The notes beneath the pieces are model-generated. The model was given only the letters and a program-made list of their open reading frames with translations. It was not told the origin of the DNA and searched no databases. A DNA stretch of 64,000 nt from Gordonia soli NBRC 108243 (GTDB lineage: Bacteria; Actinomycetota; Actinomycetes; Mycobacteriales; Mycobacteriaceae). Position numbers and translations under genes: made by a program. The stretch is taken from NCBI RefSeq assembly GCF_000334455.1, contig NZ_BANX01000003.1, forward strand, positions 124,001 to 188,000, in the 5' to 3' direction. How positions within the stretch are numbered: the stretch's first letter is position 1; each line of letters starts with the position of its first letter. This document shows, in pieces, positions 8,579-15,999 of this stretch.

Positions 8579-9474
8579 AGGTGGTCACCTTCGGGGCACA
8601 TGTCCTCGACGTGCTCGCACAGCCGGTCGACGAGATCCCACCCGGCCAGGGAGCCGCACTCGTACAGACGATCCGGATGTCGGCCGCCGGTCCGGCCGGC
8701 GGGACCGCGATCACCCTTGCGAAGCTCGGTGCACGCGTCGCGACCGTCGGCGCCATAGGAGCAGACGACCCGGGCGACGTCCTCGTCGCGGCTCTCTCAC
8801 GTCGCGGAGTCGACACCGGCCACCTACTGAGAACCGGGTCGCCGACGTCCATGAGCGTTCTGCCCATCCGCAGCAACGGTGATCGTCCCGCCCTGCACAT
8901 GCCGGGCGCGAATCTCGCTTATCCACTCGACCAGGCACCGCTGGAGACGTTCACCGGCGCCGACCACGTCCACATCGGCGCACCCGAGCTGCTCAACCCA
9001 CCCGAACTCGCGCCGCTGCTTGCCGACATCGCGGCGGCAGGTGTGACCATCTCGGCCGACATCCTCGCCGACGGTGATCCTGGACTGCTGGCCTGGATCG
9101 AGCCGGTCCTGCCCCACCTGGACTACCTGCTGCCCAACGACGATCAGGTCCGCGGGTTCACCGGTCTCGACGACCTAGTCGCCGGGTCACGAGCGCTGAT
9201 CGAGCGCGGGGTGACCTGCGTGGCCGCCACCGCAGGCGCCGACGGCGCGTACGTGGTGACCGCCGCCGACGCCGAGCACGCACCGGCGCCGGTGGTCGAC
9301 GTCGTCGACACCAGCGGCTGCGGCGACGCGTTCTCGGCAGGTTTCGTGCTCGCGCGCGGACGGGATCGAAGCCTGGTGGAGTCGGCCCGGATCGGTTGCG
9401 CGGTGGCCTCTCTCGTGGCGACCGGCCTGGGCAGCGACCACGGCGACCTCGCCTGGGACGACCTCGCCGACTGA
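8575..9474 (+). CDS. PfkB-family carbohydrate kinase
   Basis: A 299-residue ribokinase-fold kinase. It has the N-terminal GGTAITLAKLGARVATVGAIG segment of the family, and the C-terminal signature VVDTSGCGDAFSAGFVLA, which holds the anion hole and catalytic base (GCGD instead of the commoner GAGD). ATG 8575 overlaps the upstream aldolase gene by 4 nt. It probably phosphorylates the substrate or intermediate handled by that aldolase. The TetR gene downstream is convergent. Confidence 0.88.
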   Translation: MKVVTFGAHVLDVLAQPVDEIPPGQGAALVQTIRMSAAGPAGGTAITLAKLGARVATVGAIGADDPGDVLVAALSRRGVDTGHLLRTGSPTSMSVLPIRSNGDRPALHMPGANLAYPLDQAPLETFTGADHVHIGAPELLNPPELAPLLADIAAAGVTISADILADGDPGLLAWIEPVLPHLDYLLPNDDQVRGFTGLDDLVAGSRALIERGVTCVAATAGADGAYVVTAADAEHAPAPVVDVVDTSGCGDAFSAGFVLARGRDRSLVESARIGCAVASLVATGLGSDHGDLAWDDLAD

Positions 9475-9521
9475 GCGGCGCGGGCCCGGCGGGGCCCAGC
9501 TGGACCGATCACCGCGCGCGG

Positions 9522-10106
9522 TCAGGTCACCATGCGTTCGGCGAGCGCAGCGTAGACGGCGCCCAGTGCGGCCGGATCGCGATGCGTGCGCGACGGAAAC
9601 CATCGACACACGTCGACACACAGGGATGACAGCGCCAACACGACGTCGGCCGGATCGTCGACCCGGAACTCGCCCGCTTCGACCCCCGCGTGCACGATCT
9701 TGGCCAGCAGACCCGTCGTCTGCCGACGGATGGCGGTGACGGCGCGATAGTGGTCGCGCGTGAGCCCGTGCAGCTCGTACTGGACGACCTTGGCCAGCGC
9801 ATGCTGCTCGGCCTGCCATCGGGCGAATGCGGCGATCACGGTGCGCAGCCGGACGACGCCGTCTGCCGTGGGGTCGTCGACCGAGCGCAACTCCTCCAGC
9901 AGCCCGCGGTGCCCCTCCAGCGCGATGGCGAAGAGGAGCTCTTCCTTGGACCGGTAGTGCGGGTACATGGCTGCAGGACTGAGATTGAGCCGCTTGGCGA
10001 TCTGGCGGGTCGACGTCCCGCCGTAGCCGACCTCGGCGAACGACTCGATCGCCGCCGCCCTAATCCGCGCGGCGGCCGCGGACTCGCGCGTACCCGTCGC
10101 CACCAT
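9522..10106 (-). CDS. TetR-family transcriptional regulator
   Basis: A 194-residue repressor. The N-terminal helix-turn-helix reads TSTRQIAKRLNLSPAAMYPH with YRSKEELLFAI directly after it; the C-terminal part is an all-helical ligand domain. ATG at 10106 is chosen because GGGAGG lies 4 nt before it; two ATG codons further upstream lack a ribosome site. It is divergent from the acyl-CoA dehydrogenase, and the shared region holds a long dyad (10163-10195). Repression of that operon with an acyl-CoA as ligand is the likely role, by analogy with KstR-type and FadR-type TetR proteins. Confidence 0.92.
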   Translation of the reverse strand: MVATGTRESAAAARIRAAAIESFAEVGYGGTSTRQIAKRLNLSPAAMYPHYRSKEELLFAIALEGHRGLLEELRSVDDPTADGVVRLRTVIAAFARWQAEQHALAKVVQYELHGLTRDHYRAVTAIRRQTTGLLAKIVHAGVEAGEFRVDDPADVVLALSSLCVDVCRWFPSRTHRDPAALGAVYAALAERMVT

Positions 10107-10162
10107 CTCGCCTCCCGACCGTGTCCGGTGGGCGTTGACGACGCCCGCCTGTCGGTGCATCA

Positions 10163-10195
10163 TAAGCGAACGCTCATAAAATGAGCGAGTGCTTA
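10163..10195. promoter_or_regulatory. TetR-type operator in the divergent promoter region
   Basis: Arms of 15 bp (10163-10177 and 10181-10195, spacer AAA) match at 12 positions; the core is CGCTCAT-AAA-ATGAGCG. It lies between the TetR gene and the acyl-CoA dehydrogenase, and overlaps a -10-like TAGTGT (10194-10199), as expected for a repressor site. Confidence 0.7.
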
Positions 10196-10265
10196 GTGTG
10201 CCCGACGCACCCGCCCACCGCACTCGCCCCGAGCACACCCGAATCGTGAACCCGAAGGAGTGCCG

Positions 10266-12047
10266 ATGGCTGCCCCGCTGTCCCGCCGCGACCTCGACTT
10301 CCTCCTGTACGACTGGCTCGATGTGGCCGCGTTGACCGCCCACGAGCGGTTCGCCGACCACTCCCGGGACACCTTCGACGCGATCATGGACCTCGCCGAG
10401 GACATCTCGACCCGACTGTTCGCGCCGGTCAACAAGAAGGGCGACCAGAACGAGCCGTACGTCGGCGAGGACGGCGCGGTCGTACTGATCGACGAGATCA
10501 AGCGCGGACTCGACGAGTTCGGCAAGGCCGGCTTCCTGGCCGGATCCTTCGACGAATCGCTGGGCGGACTGCAGCTGCCCGCCACCGTCTCCCGCGCGGC
10601 GATGACGTGGTTCCAGGCCGCCAACGCGGCCATGTCGTCCTACCCGTTCCTCACGGTGGGCAACGCCAACCTGATCACCGAGTACGGCACACCCGAGCAG
10701 GTCGACACCTGGGTCCGCCCGATGGTCGAGGGCCGATTCTTCGGCACGATGTGTCTGTCCGAGCCCCAGGCCGGGTCGTCGCTCGCCGACATCACCACCA
10801 AGGCGCGGCCGATCGGCGACGGAACCTACCGGATCACCGGCACCAAGATGTGGATCTCGGCGGGCGATCACGAACTGTCGGAGAACATCGTGCACCTGGT
10901 GCTCGCCAAGGCGCCGGGCGGCGGGCCGGGAGTCAAGGGCATCTCCCTGTTCATCGTGCCCAAGTACCTCGAGGACGGCACCCGCAACGACGTCGCACTG
11001 GTCGGCCTCAACCACAAGATGGGAAACCGGGCCACCACCAACACGCTGCTCAACTTCGGTGACGGGACACACCGTCCGGCAACCGAATCCGGCGCCGTCG
11101 GTTACCTCGTCGGTGAGGAACACCGTGGTCTGTCCTACATGTTCAAGATGATGAACGAGGCCCGCATCGGCGTCGGTCTGTTGGCGACCTCGCTCGGCTA
11201 CGCCGGGTACCTCAAGTCGGTCGAGTACGCGAAGGTCCGCACGCAGGGCCGTCCGGTCGATGCCAAGGACCCCGCCTCGGCCCCGGTACCGATCATCGAG
11301 CACGCCGACGTCAAGCGGATGCTGTTGGCACAGAAGTCCTATGTCGAGGGCGCCCTCGCCCTGGAACTGTACTGCTCGACGCTGGTCGACATCGAACAGA
11401 CGTCCACCGGCACCGAGCGCGACGAGGCCGCGCTGCTCCTCGACGTACTCACCCCGATCGCCAAGAGCTGGCCGTCGCAGTGGTGTCTCGAGGCCAACAG
11501 TCTCGCCATCCAGGTCCACGGCGGCTACGGCTACACCACCGAATTCGACGTCGAGCAGCATTATCGCGACAACCGCCTCAACCCGATCCATGAAGGTGCA
11601 CACGGTATCCACGGCCTCGACCTGCTCGGTCGCAAGGTCGTGATGCGTGACGGCGCCGGGTTGACGCTGCTCGCCGGCCGCATCGGAGACACCGTCACGC
11701 GGGCGGCCGAAGCCGCCGATCCCGCCACGGTCGCCTACGGCGAGGAACTGCGCGCAGCGGTCGATCGACTGGTCCAGACGACCGTCAAGGTGTGGTCCGC
11801 CGGTGATGTGGCGCTTTCCCTCGCGAACTCGACGGTGTATCTCGAGGCTGCAGGCCATGTGGTCGTCGCCTGGATCTGGCTCGAACAGCTCCTTGCCGTC
11901 GGCGAGCGATCCGGAGACTTCTTCGACGGCAAACGCGCTGCGGCGCGCTACTTCTACCGGTTCGAACTGCCCAAGACCGGTCCCCAATTCGACCTGCTCG
12001 ACTCACTGGACCGCACCACCACGGACGCCCGTGCAGAGTGGTTCTGA
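10266..12047 (+). CDS. Acyl-CoA dehydrogenase, DmdC/large FadE type
   Basis: A flavoprotein of about 594 residues that oxidises an acyl-CoA to the 2-enoyl-CoA and passes electrons to ETF. Its length and the extra C-terminal domain place it with the 3-methylmercaptopropionyl-CoA dehydrogenase (DmdC) and long FadE group rather than the 380-residue medium-chain enzymes. Visible blocks are MCLSEPQAGSSLADI (FAD and substrate contact), RITGTKMWISAGDHEL and IQVHGGYGYTTEFDVEQHYR (FAD and dimer contact). GAAGGAG lies 5 nt before ATG 10266; the GTG 6 nt upstream overlaps that site and is not used. Divergent from the TetR gene and probably cotranscribed with the SDR downstream. The exact acyl-CoA is unknown. 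Confidence 0.9.
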   Translation: MAAPLSRRDLDFLLYDWLDVAALTAHERFADHSRDTFDAIMDLAEDISTRLFAPVNKKGDQNEPYVGEDGAVVLIDEIKRGLDEFGKAGFLAGSFDESLGGLQLPATVSRAAMTWFQAANAAMSSYPFLTVGNANLITEYGTPEQVDTWVRPMVEGRFFGTMCLSEPQAGSSLADITTKARPIGDGTYRITGTKMWISAGDHELSENIVHLVLAKAPGGGPGVKGISLFIVPKYLEDGTRNDVALVGLNHKMGNRATTNTLLNFGDGTHRPATESGAVGYLVGEEHRGLSYMFKMMNEARIGVGLLATSLGYAGYLKSVEYAKVRTQGRPVDAKDPASAPVPIIEHADVKRMLLAQKSYVEGALALELYCSTLVDIEQTSTGTERDEAALLLDVLTPIAKSWPSQWCLEANSLAIQVHGGYGYTTEFDVEQHYRDNRLNPIHEGAHGIHGLDLLGRKVVMRDGAGLTLLAGRIGDTVTRAAEAADPATVAYGEELRAAVDRLVQTTVKVWSAGDVALSLANSTVYLEAAGHVVVAWIWLEQLLAVGERSGDFFDGKRAAARYFYRFELPKTGPQFDLLDSLDRTTTDARAEWF

Positions 12048-12099
12048 CGAGTAGCGTGCACTTCTGATCCCGTTTCACCGACGTCGAAGGAGGCCGGCG

Positions 12100-12861
12100 A
12101 TGGCCGTGCTCGACCTGTTCTCGCTCACCGACAAGGTCGTGGTGGTGACCGGTGCCTCATCCGGTCTGGGCGTCTCGTTCGCGCAGGCGTTCGCCGAGGC
12201 GGGTGCAGATCTGGTCCTGGGCGCACGGCGCGTCGAGCGGCTGCAGGAGACGGCGGCGTCGGTCGAATCCACTGGCCGTCGCGCACTCGCCGTCGAGACC
12301 GACATCGCCGACCCCGTCGCATGTCAGGCGTTGGTCGACGCAGCCGTCGAGAAATTCGGTCGGGTCGACGTCCTGGTGAACAACGCCGGGATCGGTACGG
12401 CCGTCCCCGCCACCCGGGAGACACCGGAGCAGTTCCGCGAGGTCGTCGACGTCAATCTGAACGGCTCGTACTGGATGGCCCAGGCATGCGGTCGCGTGAT
12501 GGAACCGGGTAGCTCGATCATCAACATCTCCAGCGTGCTGGGGCTGACCACCGCGGGTCTGCCGCAGGCCGCCTACAGCGCGAGCAAAGCCGCGATCATC
12601 GGGCTCACCCGAGACCTCGCGCAGCAGTGGGGTACCCGAAAGGGCATCCGCGTCAACGCGATCGCACCCGGCTTCTTCACCAGCGAGATGACCGACAGCT
12701 ACCCGCCGGGCTACCTGGACGCGCAGCAGCCGCGAATCCTGCTCGGACGCACCGGCGACGGCCATGAGCTCGCCGCCACGGCGGTCTGGCTGGCATCACC
12801 CGCCGGAGGTTACGTGACCGGCCAGACGATCGCGGTCGATGGCGGCATCACCGCCACCTGA
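12100..12861 (+). CDS. Short-chain dehydrogenase/reductase
   Basis: A 253-residue classical SDR. The cofactor loop is VTGASSGLG, then VNNAGI; the catalytic serine is in INISSVLG and the YxxxK pair in AYSASKAA. The C-terminal VTGQTIAVDGG is the usual closing motif. GAAGGAGG precedes ATG 12100. It lies 52 nt after the acyl-CoA dehydrogenase on the same strand, so it may act as a 3-hydroxyacyl-CoA or similar dehydrogenase in the same beta-oxidation-like route (inference). Confidence 0.92.
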   Translation: MAVLDLFSLTDKVVVVTGASSGLGVSFAQAFAEAGADLVLGARRVERLQETAASVESTGRRALAVETDIADPVACQALVDAAVEKFGRVDVLVNNAGIGTAVPATRETPEQFREVVDVNLNGSYWMAQACGRVMEPGSSIINISSVLGLTTAGLPQAAYSASKAAIIGLTRDLAQQWGTRKGIRVNAIAPGFFTSEMTDSYPPGYLDAQQPRILLGRTGDGHELAATAVWLASPAGGYVTGQTIAVDGGITAT

Positions 12862-12924
12862 GCACAGCACGGCGACGGCAACGGCGACGGCCGGCGTGAA
12901 CGACCGCCTCGCCCGGTTCGCATG

Positions 12925-12930
12925 GATAAT
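12925..12930 (+). promoter_or_regulatory. Candidate -10 box of a leaderless transcript
   Basis: GATAAT stands 8 nt before ATG 12939, the distance expected if transcription starts at the A of the start codon. No Shine-Dalgarno sequence is present between them. Confidence 0.5.
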
Positions 12931-12938
12931 GGCGGCTG

Positions 12939-13436
12939 ATGAACGCCATCGATGCCGTCAGTCTGCGCGAACCGTCGAATCTGGTCGATCCCCGGGCGAA
13001 GACCCTCTGGCGGTTGACCTGCTCGCTCTACCTGGTGCCCGTGGTAGTCCTAGTGGTGGTCGCAGCGCTCGTGCCGGCGCCACGCTGGTATCTCGTCACC
13101 GCCGCGGTGGTGGTCGCCGCCGTGGGTGTCCTCGACGCCGCCGTGATCCCGGCCTGGCGCTACCGCTTCCACAGGTGGGAGGTCGGTGAGGCGGCGGTGT
13201 ACACCCAATCCGGCTGGTTCGTTCGCCACCGGGTCATCATCCCGATCGCTCGTATCCAGGTGGTCGACACCGAGGCGGGTCCGCTCGAGCAGTTGCTGTC
13301 CCTGGCCACGTTGACCGTGACCACGGCGAGTTCGGCCGGGACGATCAAGATCCACGGGCTCGACGCCGAGGTGGCCCGCCGCGTCGCGGCCGACCTGAGC
13401 ATCCGGACACAGGGGCACACCGATGACGCGACCTGA
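12939..13436 (+). CDS. Membrane protein with bacterial PH domain (YdbS-like)
   Basis: A 165-residue protein with two N-terminal membrane segments (about residues 30-65) and a C-terminal bPH2 (DUF304) domain beginning near WEVGEAAVYTQSGWF and including RVIIPIARIQVVDTEAGPLEQ. It is the small partner of the YdbS/YdbT-type pair. The start is probably leaderless. The coding end overlaps the next gene by 14 nt, so the two are coupled. Function is not defined in the family beyond a role at the membrane. Confidence 0.88.
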   Translation: MNAIDAVSLREPSNLVDPRAKTLWRLTCSLYLVPVVVLVVVAALVPAPRWYLVTAAVVVAAVGVLDAAVIPAWRYRFHRWEVGEAAVYTQSGWFVRHRVIIPIARIQVVDTEAGPLEQLLSLATLTVTTASSAGTIKIHGLDAEVARRVAADLSIRTQGHTDDAT

Positions 13437-14946
13437 TCGCACCGTCGACGGCCCCGACGACTGGCACCGGCTGTCCGCGTGGATGATCGCGCTGAAGCCC
13501 ATCGAACAACTGCCCCAGCTGATCCCGTTGATCATCGCACTCGTGTTCGCCGGGCGGAACATGCCGAACGTCGCCGCCCTCGTCGGGATCGTGGTCGTAC
13601 CGCTGGTCGCGCTGTTGCCGTGGTTGACCACCCGCTACCAGGTCACCGACGAGCACGTCCGTCTGCGCAGTGGGGTGTTCACCCGCACGGTGTCGACCGC
13701 GCGGCGCGATCGCATCCGCAGCGTCGATCTGACGGCCTCGCTGCCGCATCGGCTCCTCCAGTTGTCCACGGTGCGCATCGGAACCGGCGGCGACGACAAG
13801 GCCTCCACCGTCGAGCTGTCCGCGATCCGCACCGTCGAAGCCGATCACCTTCGCGAATTGCTCACTCCTGGCAGCGGACTCATAGACCAGGCAACGGGTG
13901 CCCCACACGAGCCCGGGGACGGCGACGAACCCCGGATCGCCGTCGCCCCACGACAGCCTCCAGAGGTGTTGGCCAGGTTCCACACGTCATGGCTGCGTTT
14001 CGCGCCGTTCTCACTGACCGGCCTGGCCGCGGTGGCGGCGGTGGTCGGCGTCGGCTTCCAGATCGGCAACGACCTGAACCTGCTCCAACGCGGAGCGAGC
14101 GCTGCAGAGGGGGCGCTGCGGCGCATCCAGGAGATCCCGCTGCCTGCGGTGGTCGCGGCCGCCGTGGCCATCGTGATCGTCGGTGGCGCACTGGTGTCGC
14201 TCGTCGGTTACGTGGTCGGTAACTGGGCATTCACCGTCACGCGAGACCCCGAGGACAGCACCCTCCGCGTCACCCGTGGGTTGCTCACCACCTTCTCCAC
14301 CAGTCTCGACGAACGGCGCATCCGCGGTGTCCACATCCACGAGCCCGTACTGATCCGACCGCTACGCGGCGCGACATTGCACGCGGTCGCCACCGGCTCG
14401 ACCAAACACCCCGTCCTGCTGCCACCGGCACCCGCCGACGAGGCCGTCCGGCTCGCCGACCGGGTCGCGGGCGAGGCCCCCGGGCTCACCACCGAGCTGA
14501 CCCGACACAGCGCCGGGGCGCGTCGGCGCCGACTCACCCGGGGCGCGATCGGCGGCGTGGTGGTGATCGTCGTCGCGGCCGTCGCAGTGGTCGGGCCGCT
14601 GACCTGGCCCTGGCTGATCGTCGGTGCGGTCGGTCTGGTGGTGAGCACCGGATTCGGCCTCGTGCGCTATCAACACCTCGGCCATGCGCTCACCGACCGG
14701 TCGGTGGTCGTCGCGACCCCGCAGGTGGCCCGCCACCGATACGTCATCGAGCGGAGCGGCGTGATCGGTTGGAGCACCCGGCAGTCGGTGTTCCAGCGTC
14801 GACAAGGGGTCGAGACGCTGGTGCTCGCCACCGCAGCGGGCTCCGAGGGCTACGCGTTGATCGACATGGAACCCGCGACGTCGGTCGCACTCGCCGCCCG
14901 GGTCACCCCGGACCTCATCGCGCCGTTCGTCGAGACCGGGGTCTGA
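13423..14946 (+). CDS. Membrane protein with repeated bacterial PH domains (YdbT-like)
   Basis: A 507-residue membrane protein. Predicted membrane pairs lie near residues 25-65, 195-270 and 380-415, each followed by a bPH2-like module, including YQVTDEHVRLRSGVFTRTV and a late RHRYVIERSGVIGWSTRQS. It overlaps the YdbS-like gene by 14 nt in a different frame, so both are made together and probably form a complex in the membrane. In Bacillus the YdbST pair is linked to resistance to certain antimicrobials; nothing here confirms that for this organism. The stop is 12 nt from the convergent L,D-transpeptidase stop. Confidence 0.87.
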   Translation: MTRPDRTVDGPDDWHRLSAWMIALKPIEQLPQLIPLIIALVFAGRNMPNVAALVGIVVVPLVALLPWLTTRYQVTDEHVRLRSGVFTRTVSTARRDRIRSVDLTASLPHRLLQLSTVRIGTGGDDKASTVELSAIRTVEADHLRELLTPGSGLIDQATGAPHEPGDGDEPRIAVAPRQPPEVLARFHTSWLRFAPFSLTGLAAVAAVVGVGFQIGNDLNLLQRGASAAEGALRRIQEIPLPAVVAAAVAIVIVGGALVSLVGYVVGNWAFTVTRDPEDSTLRVTRGLLTTFSTSLDERRIRGVHIHEPVLIRPLRGATLHAVATGSTKHPVLLPPAPADEAVRLADRVAGEAPGLTTELTRHSAGARRRRLTRGAIGGVVVIVVAAVAVVGPLTWPWLIVGAVGLVVSTGFGLVRYQHLGHALTDRSVVVATPQVARHRYVIERSGVIGWSTRQSVFQRRQGVETLVLATAAGSEGYALIDMEPATSVALAARVTPDLIAPFVETGV

Positions 14947-14958
14947 GTCGCTCCCGAC

Positions 14959-15549
14959 TCACGCGGCGATCGTCACGGTCGTCCCCACCCTCGCCCACCG
15001 TGCGAGGGTGTCCATGGCGGGGCCCGGGACATGGACGCATCCGCGCGAACCGCGGGTCCGGTACAGATCACGGTCGCCGTACGCGAAGTCCTGCCACGGG
15101 GAGTCGTGGAACCCGTAGTCGCCGAAAAACGGCAGCCAGTGGTGGACGAACACGCGGTAGTCGGCGCCGCTCAGGTGCCGGTCGGATTCACGACTGACGA
15201 TGTGCCATGTCCCCAACGGTGTGCCGTCACCCAGGTCGACGCGGCCTGTGGTCACCGGGGTGAACCCGACCATCGCGGGCCCGTCACACGCGACCAGGGT
15301 CTGCTCCGCCAGACTCACGCGGATCAGTTGCCCGCGCGTATTGCCCGAACAGGAGTTCGCCGACGCCGGTCCCACGGTGTGGCCCCGGGCGGGTTCCGGT
15401 GTCGATGCACCGGTCCGGGCGGTCACTCCGAGCTGGATGACGAGGAATGCGGAGATCGCCAGCACGGCAACCGCGAACAACAGCGACCACGCGTAATCGC
15501 CTGCAGTGCGGGCCAGCGTTGTGCCGACCTCGCGCATCCGTCGGGTCAT
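14959..15549 (-). CDS. L,D-transpeptidase (YkuD domain), membrane anchored
   Basis: A 196-residue envelope protein. A single membrane segment near residues 20-40 (SLLFAVAVLAISAFLVIQLG) precedes a YkuD domain with the active-site string SRGCVHV, in which cysteine is the nucleophile, and the upstream histidine in GDYGFHDSPWQ. It is short compared with mycobacterial LdtA-B proteins and lacks their immunoglobulin-like domains. It could make 3-3 peptidoglycan crosslinks or attach proteins. The start at 15549 (ATG) is preferred to the TTG at 15609, which lies in the dyad upstream; the ribosome site is weak, so the start is uncertain. Confidence 0.85.
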   Translation of the reverse strand: MTRRMREVGTTLARTAGDYAWSLLFAVAVLAISAFLVIQLGVTARTGASTPEPARGHTVGPASANSCSGNTRGQLIRVSLAEQTLVACDGPAMVGFTPVTTGRVDLGDGTPLGTWHIVSRESDRHLSGADYRVFVHHWLPFFGDYGFHDSPWQDFAYGDRDLYRTRGSRGCVHVPGPAMDTLARWARVGTTVTIAA

Positions 15550-15602
15550 CCGTTGCCGATCTGATCGCGTGAACTCGAACCCCCCTGAGACCAGGCTACA
15601 AC

Positions 15603-15619
15603 CCGACAATGGTTGTCGG
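15603..15619. promoter_or_regulatory. Metalloregulator-like dyad before pacL-ctpC
   Basis: CCGACAATGGTTGTCGG has perfect 7-bp arms. Its core CAATGGTTG shares the form CAAT-N-GTTG with the Zur-like box at 7723-7737. It lies between the L,D-transpeptidase and the pacL-ctpC operon, 88 nt before the pacL start. A Fur/Zur-family site is possible; an unrelated repressor is equally open. Confidence 0.45.
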
Positions 15620-15707
15620 TATCGTTAGAAGGCGAACGCCTCGTCGATGACTCTGCGCGGCGTACCATCGCAGTTCCCGCCTCGAACCGACCGCAAGGAG
15701 ATCCACA

Positions 15708-15995
15708 GTGCCGATTCACGGGTTGCTCGCCAAGGCGGGATCGACCGTCGTCACCGGCCTCGTCGGCGCCGCCGCGTACGACGTCGTCCGAAACGTCGCC
15801 CGGCGCGCACCGCTGCGCGAGGGCGCCGTGGTGGCCACCGCCTGGGGGATCCGGGGCACCCGCAAGGCGGAGGAGGTCGCCGAGTCGGTGCGCCTGAGCA
15901 CCGCCGACATCGTCGCCGAGGCCAAGGAGCGAGTCGGCGAGGAGGCCACTCCTCCCGGCACCGCGGTCGCCCACGATCACGACCACGACCACTGA
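15708..15995 (+). CDS. pacL1: PacL-type metallochaperone-like protein (DUF1490)
   Basis: A 95-residue protein resembling Rv3269 (PacL1) of M. tuberculosis, which assists the P-type ATPase CtpC in zinc tolerance. The N-terminal half contains one membrane-type helix (STVVTGLVGAAAYDVV), a middle amphipathic segment follows, and the tail ends in the metal-binding cluster AHDHDHDH. GTG 15708 has AAGGAG at 7 nt. The stop is 4 nt before the ctpC start, matching the PacL-ATPase operon pattern. The pairing makes the assignment fairly safe; the metal is inferred. Confidence 0.85.
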   Translation: MPIHGLLAKAGSTVVTGLVGAAAYDVVRNVARRAPLREGAVVATAWGIRGTRKAEEVAESVRLSTADIVAEAKERVGEEATPPGTAVAHDHDHDH

Positions 15996-15999
15996 CCCG

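Noticed and set aside
10107-11987. Upstream extension of the TetR gene to an 821-residue frame
   Set aside because: The extension is antisense to the acyl-CoA dehydrogenase; the regulator starts at 10106 with its own ribosome site.
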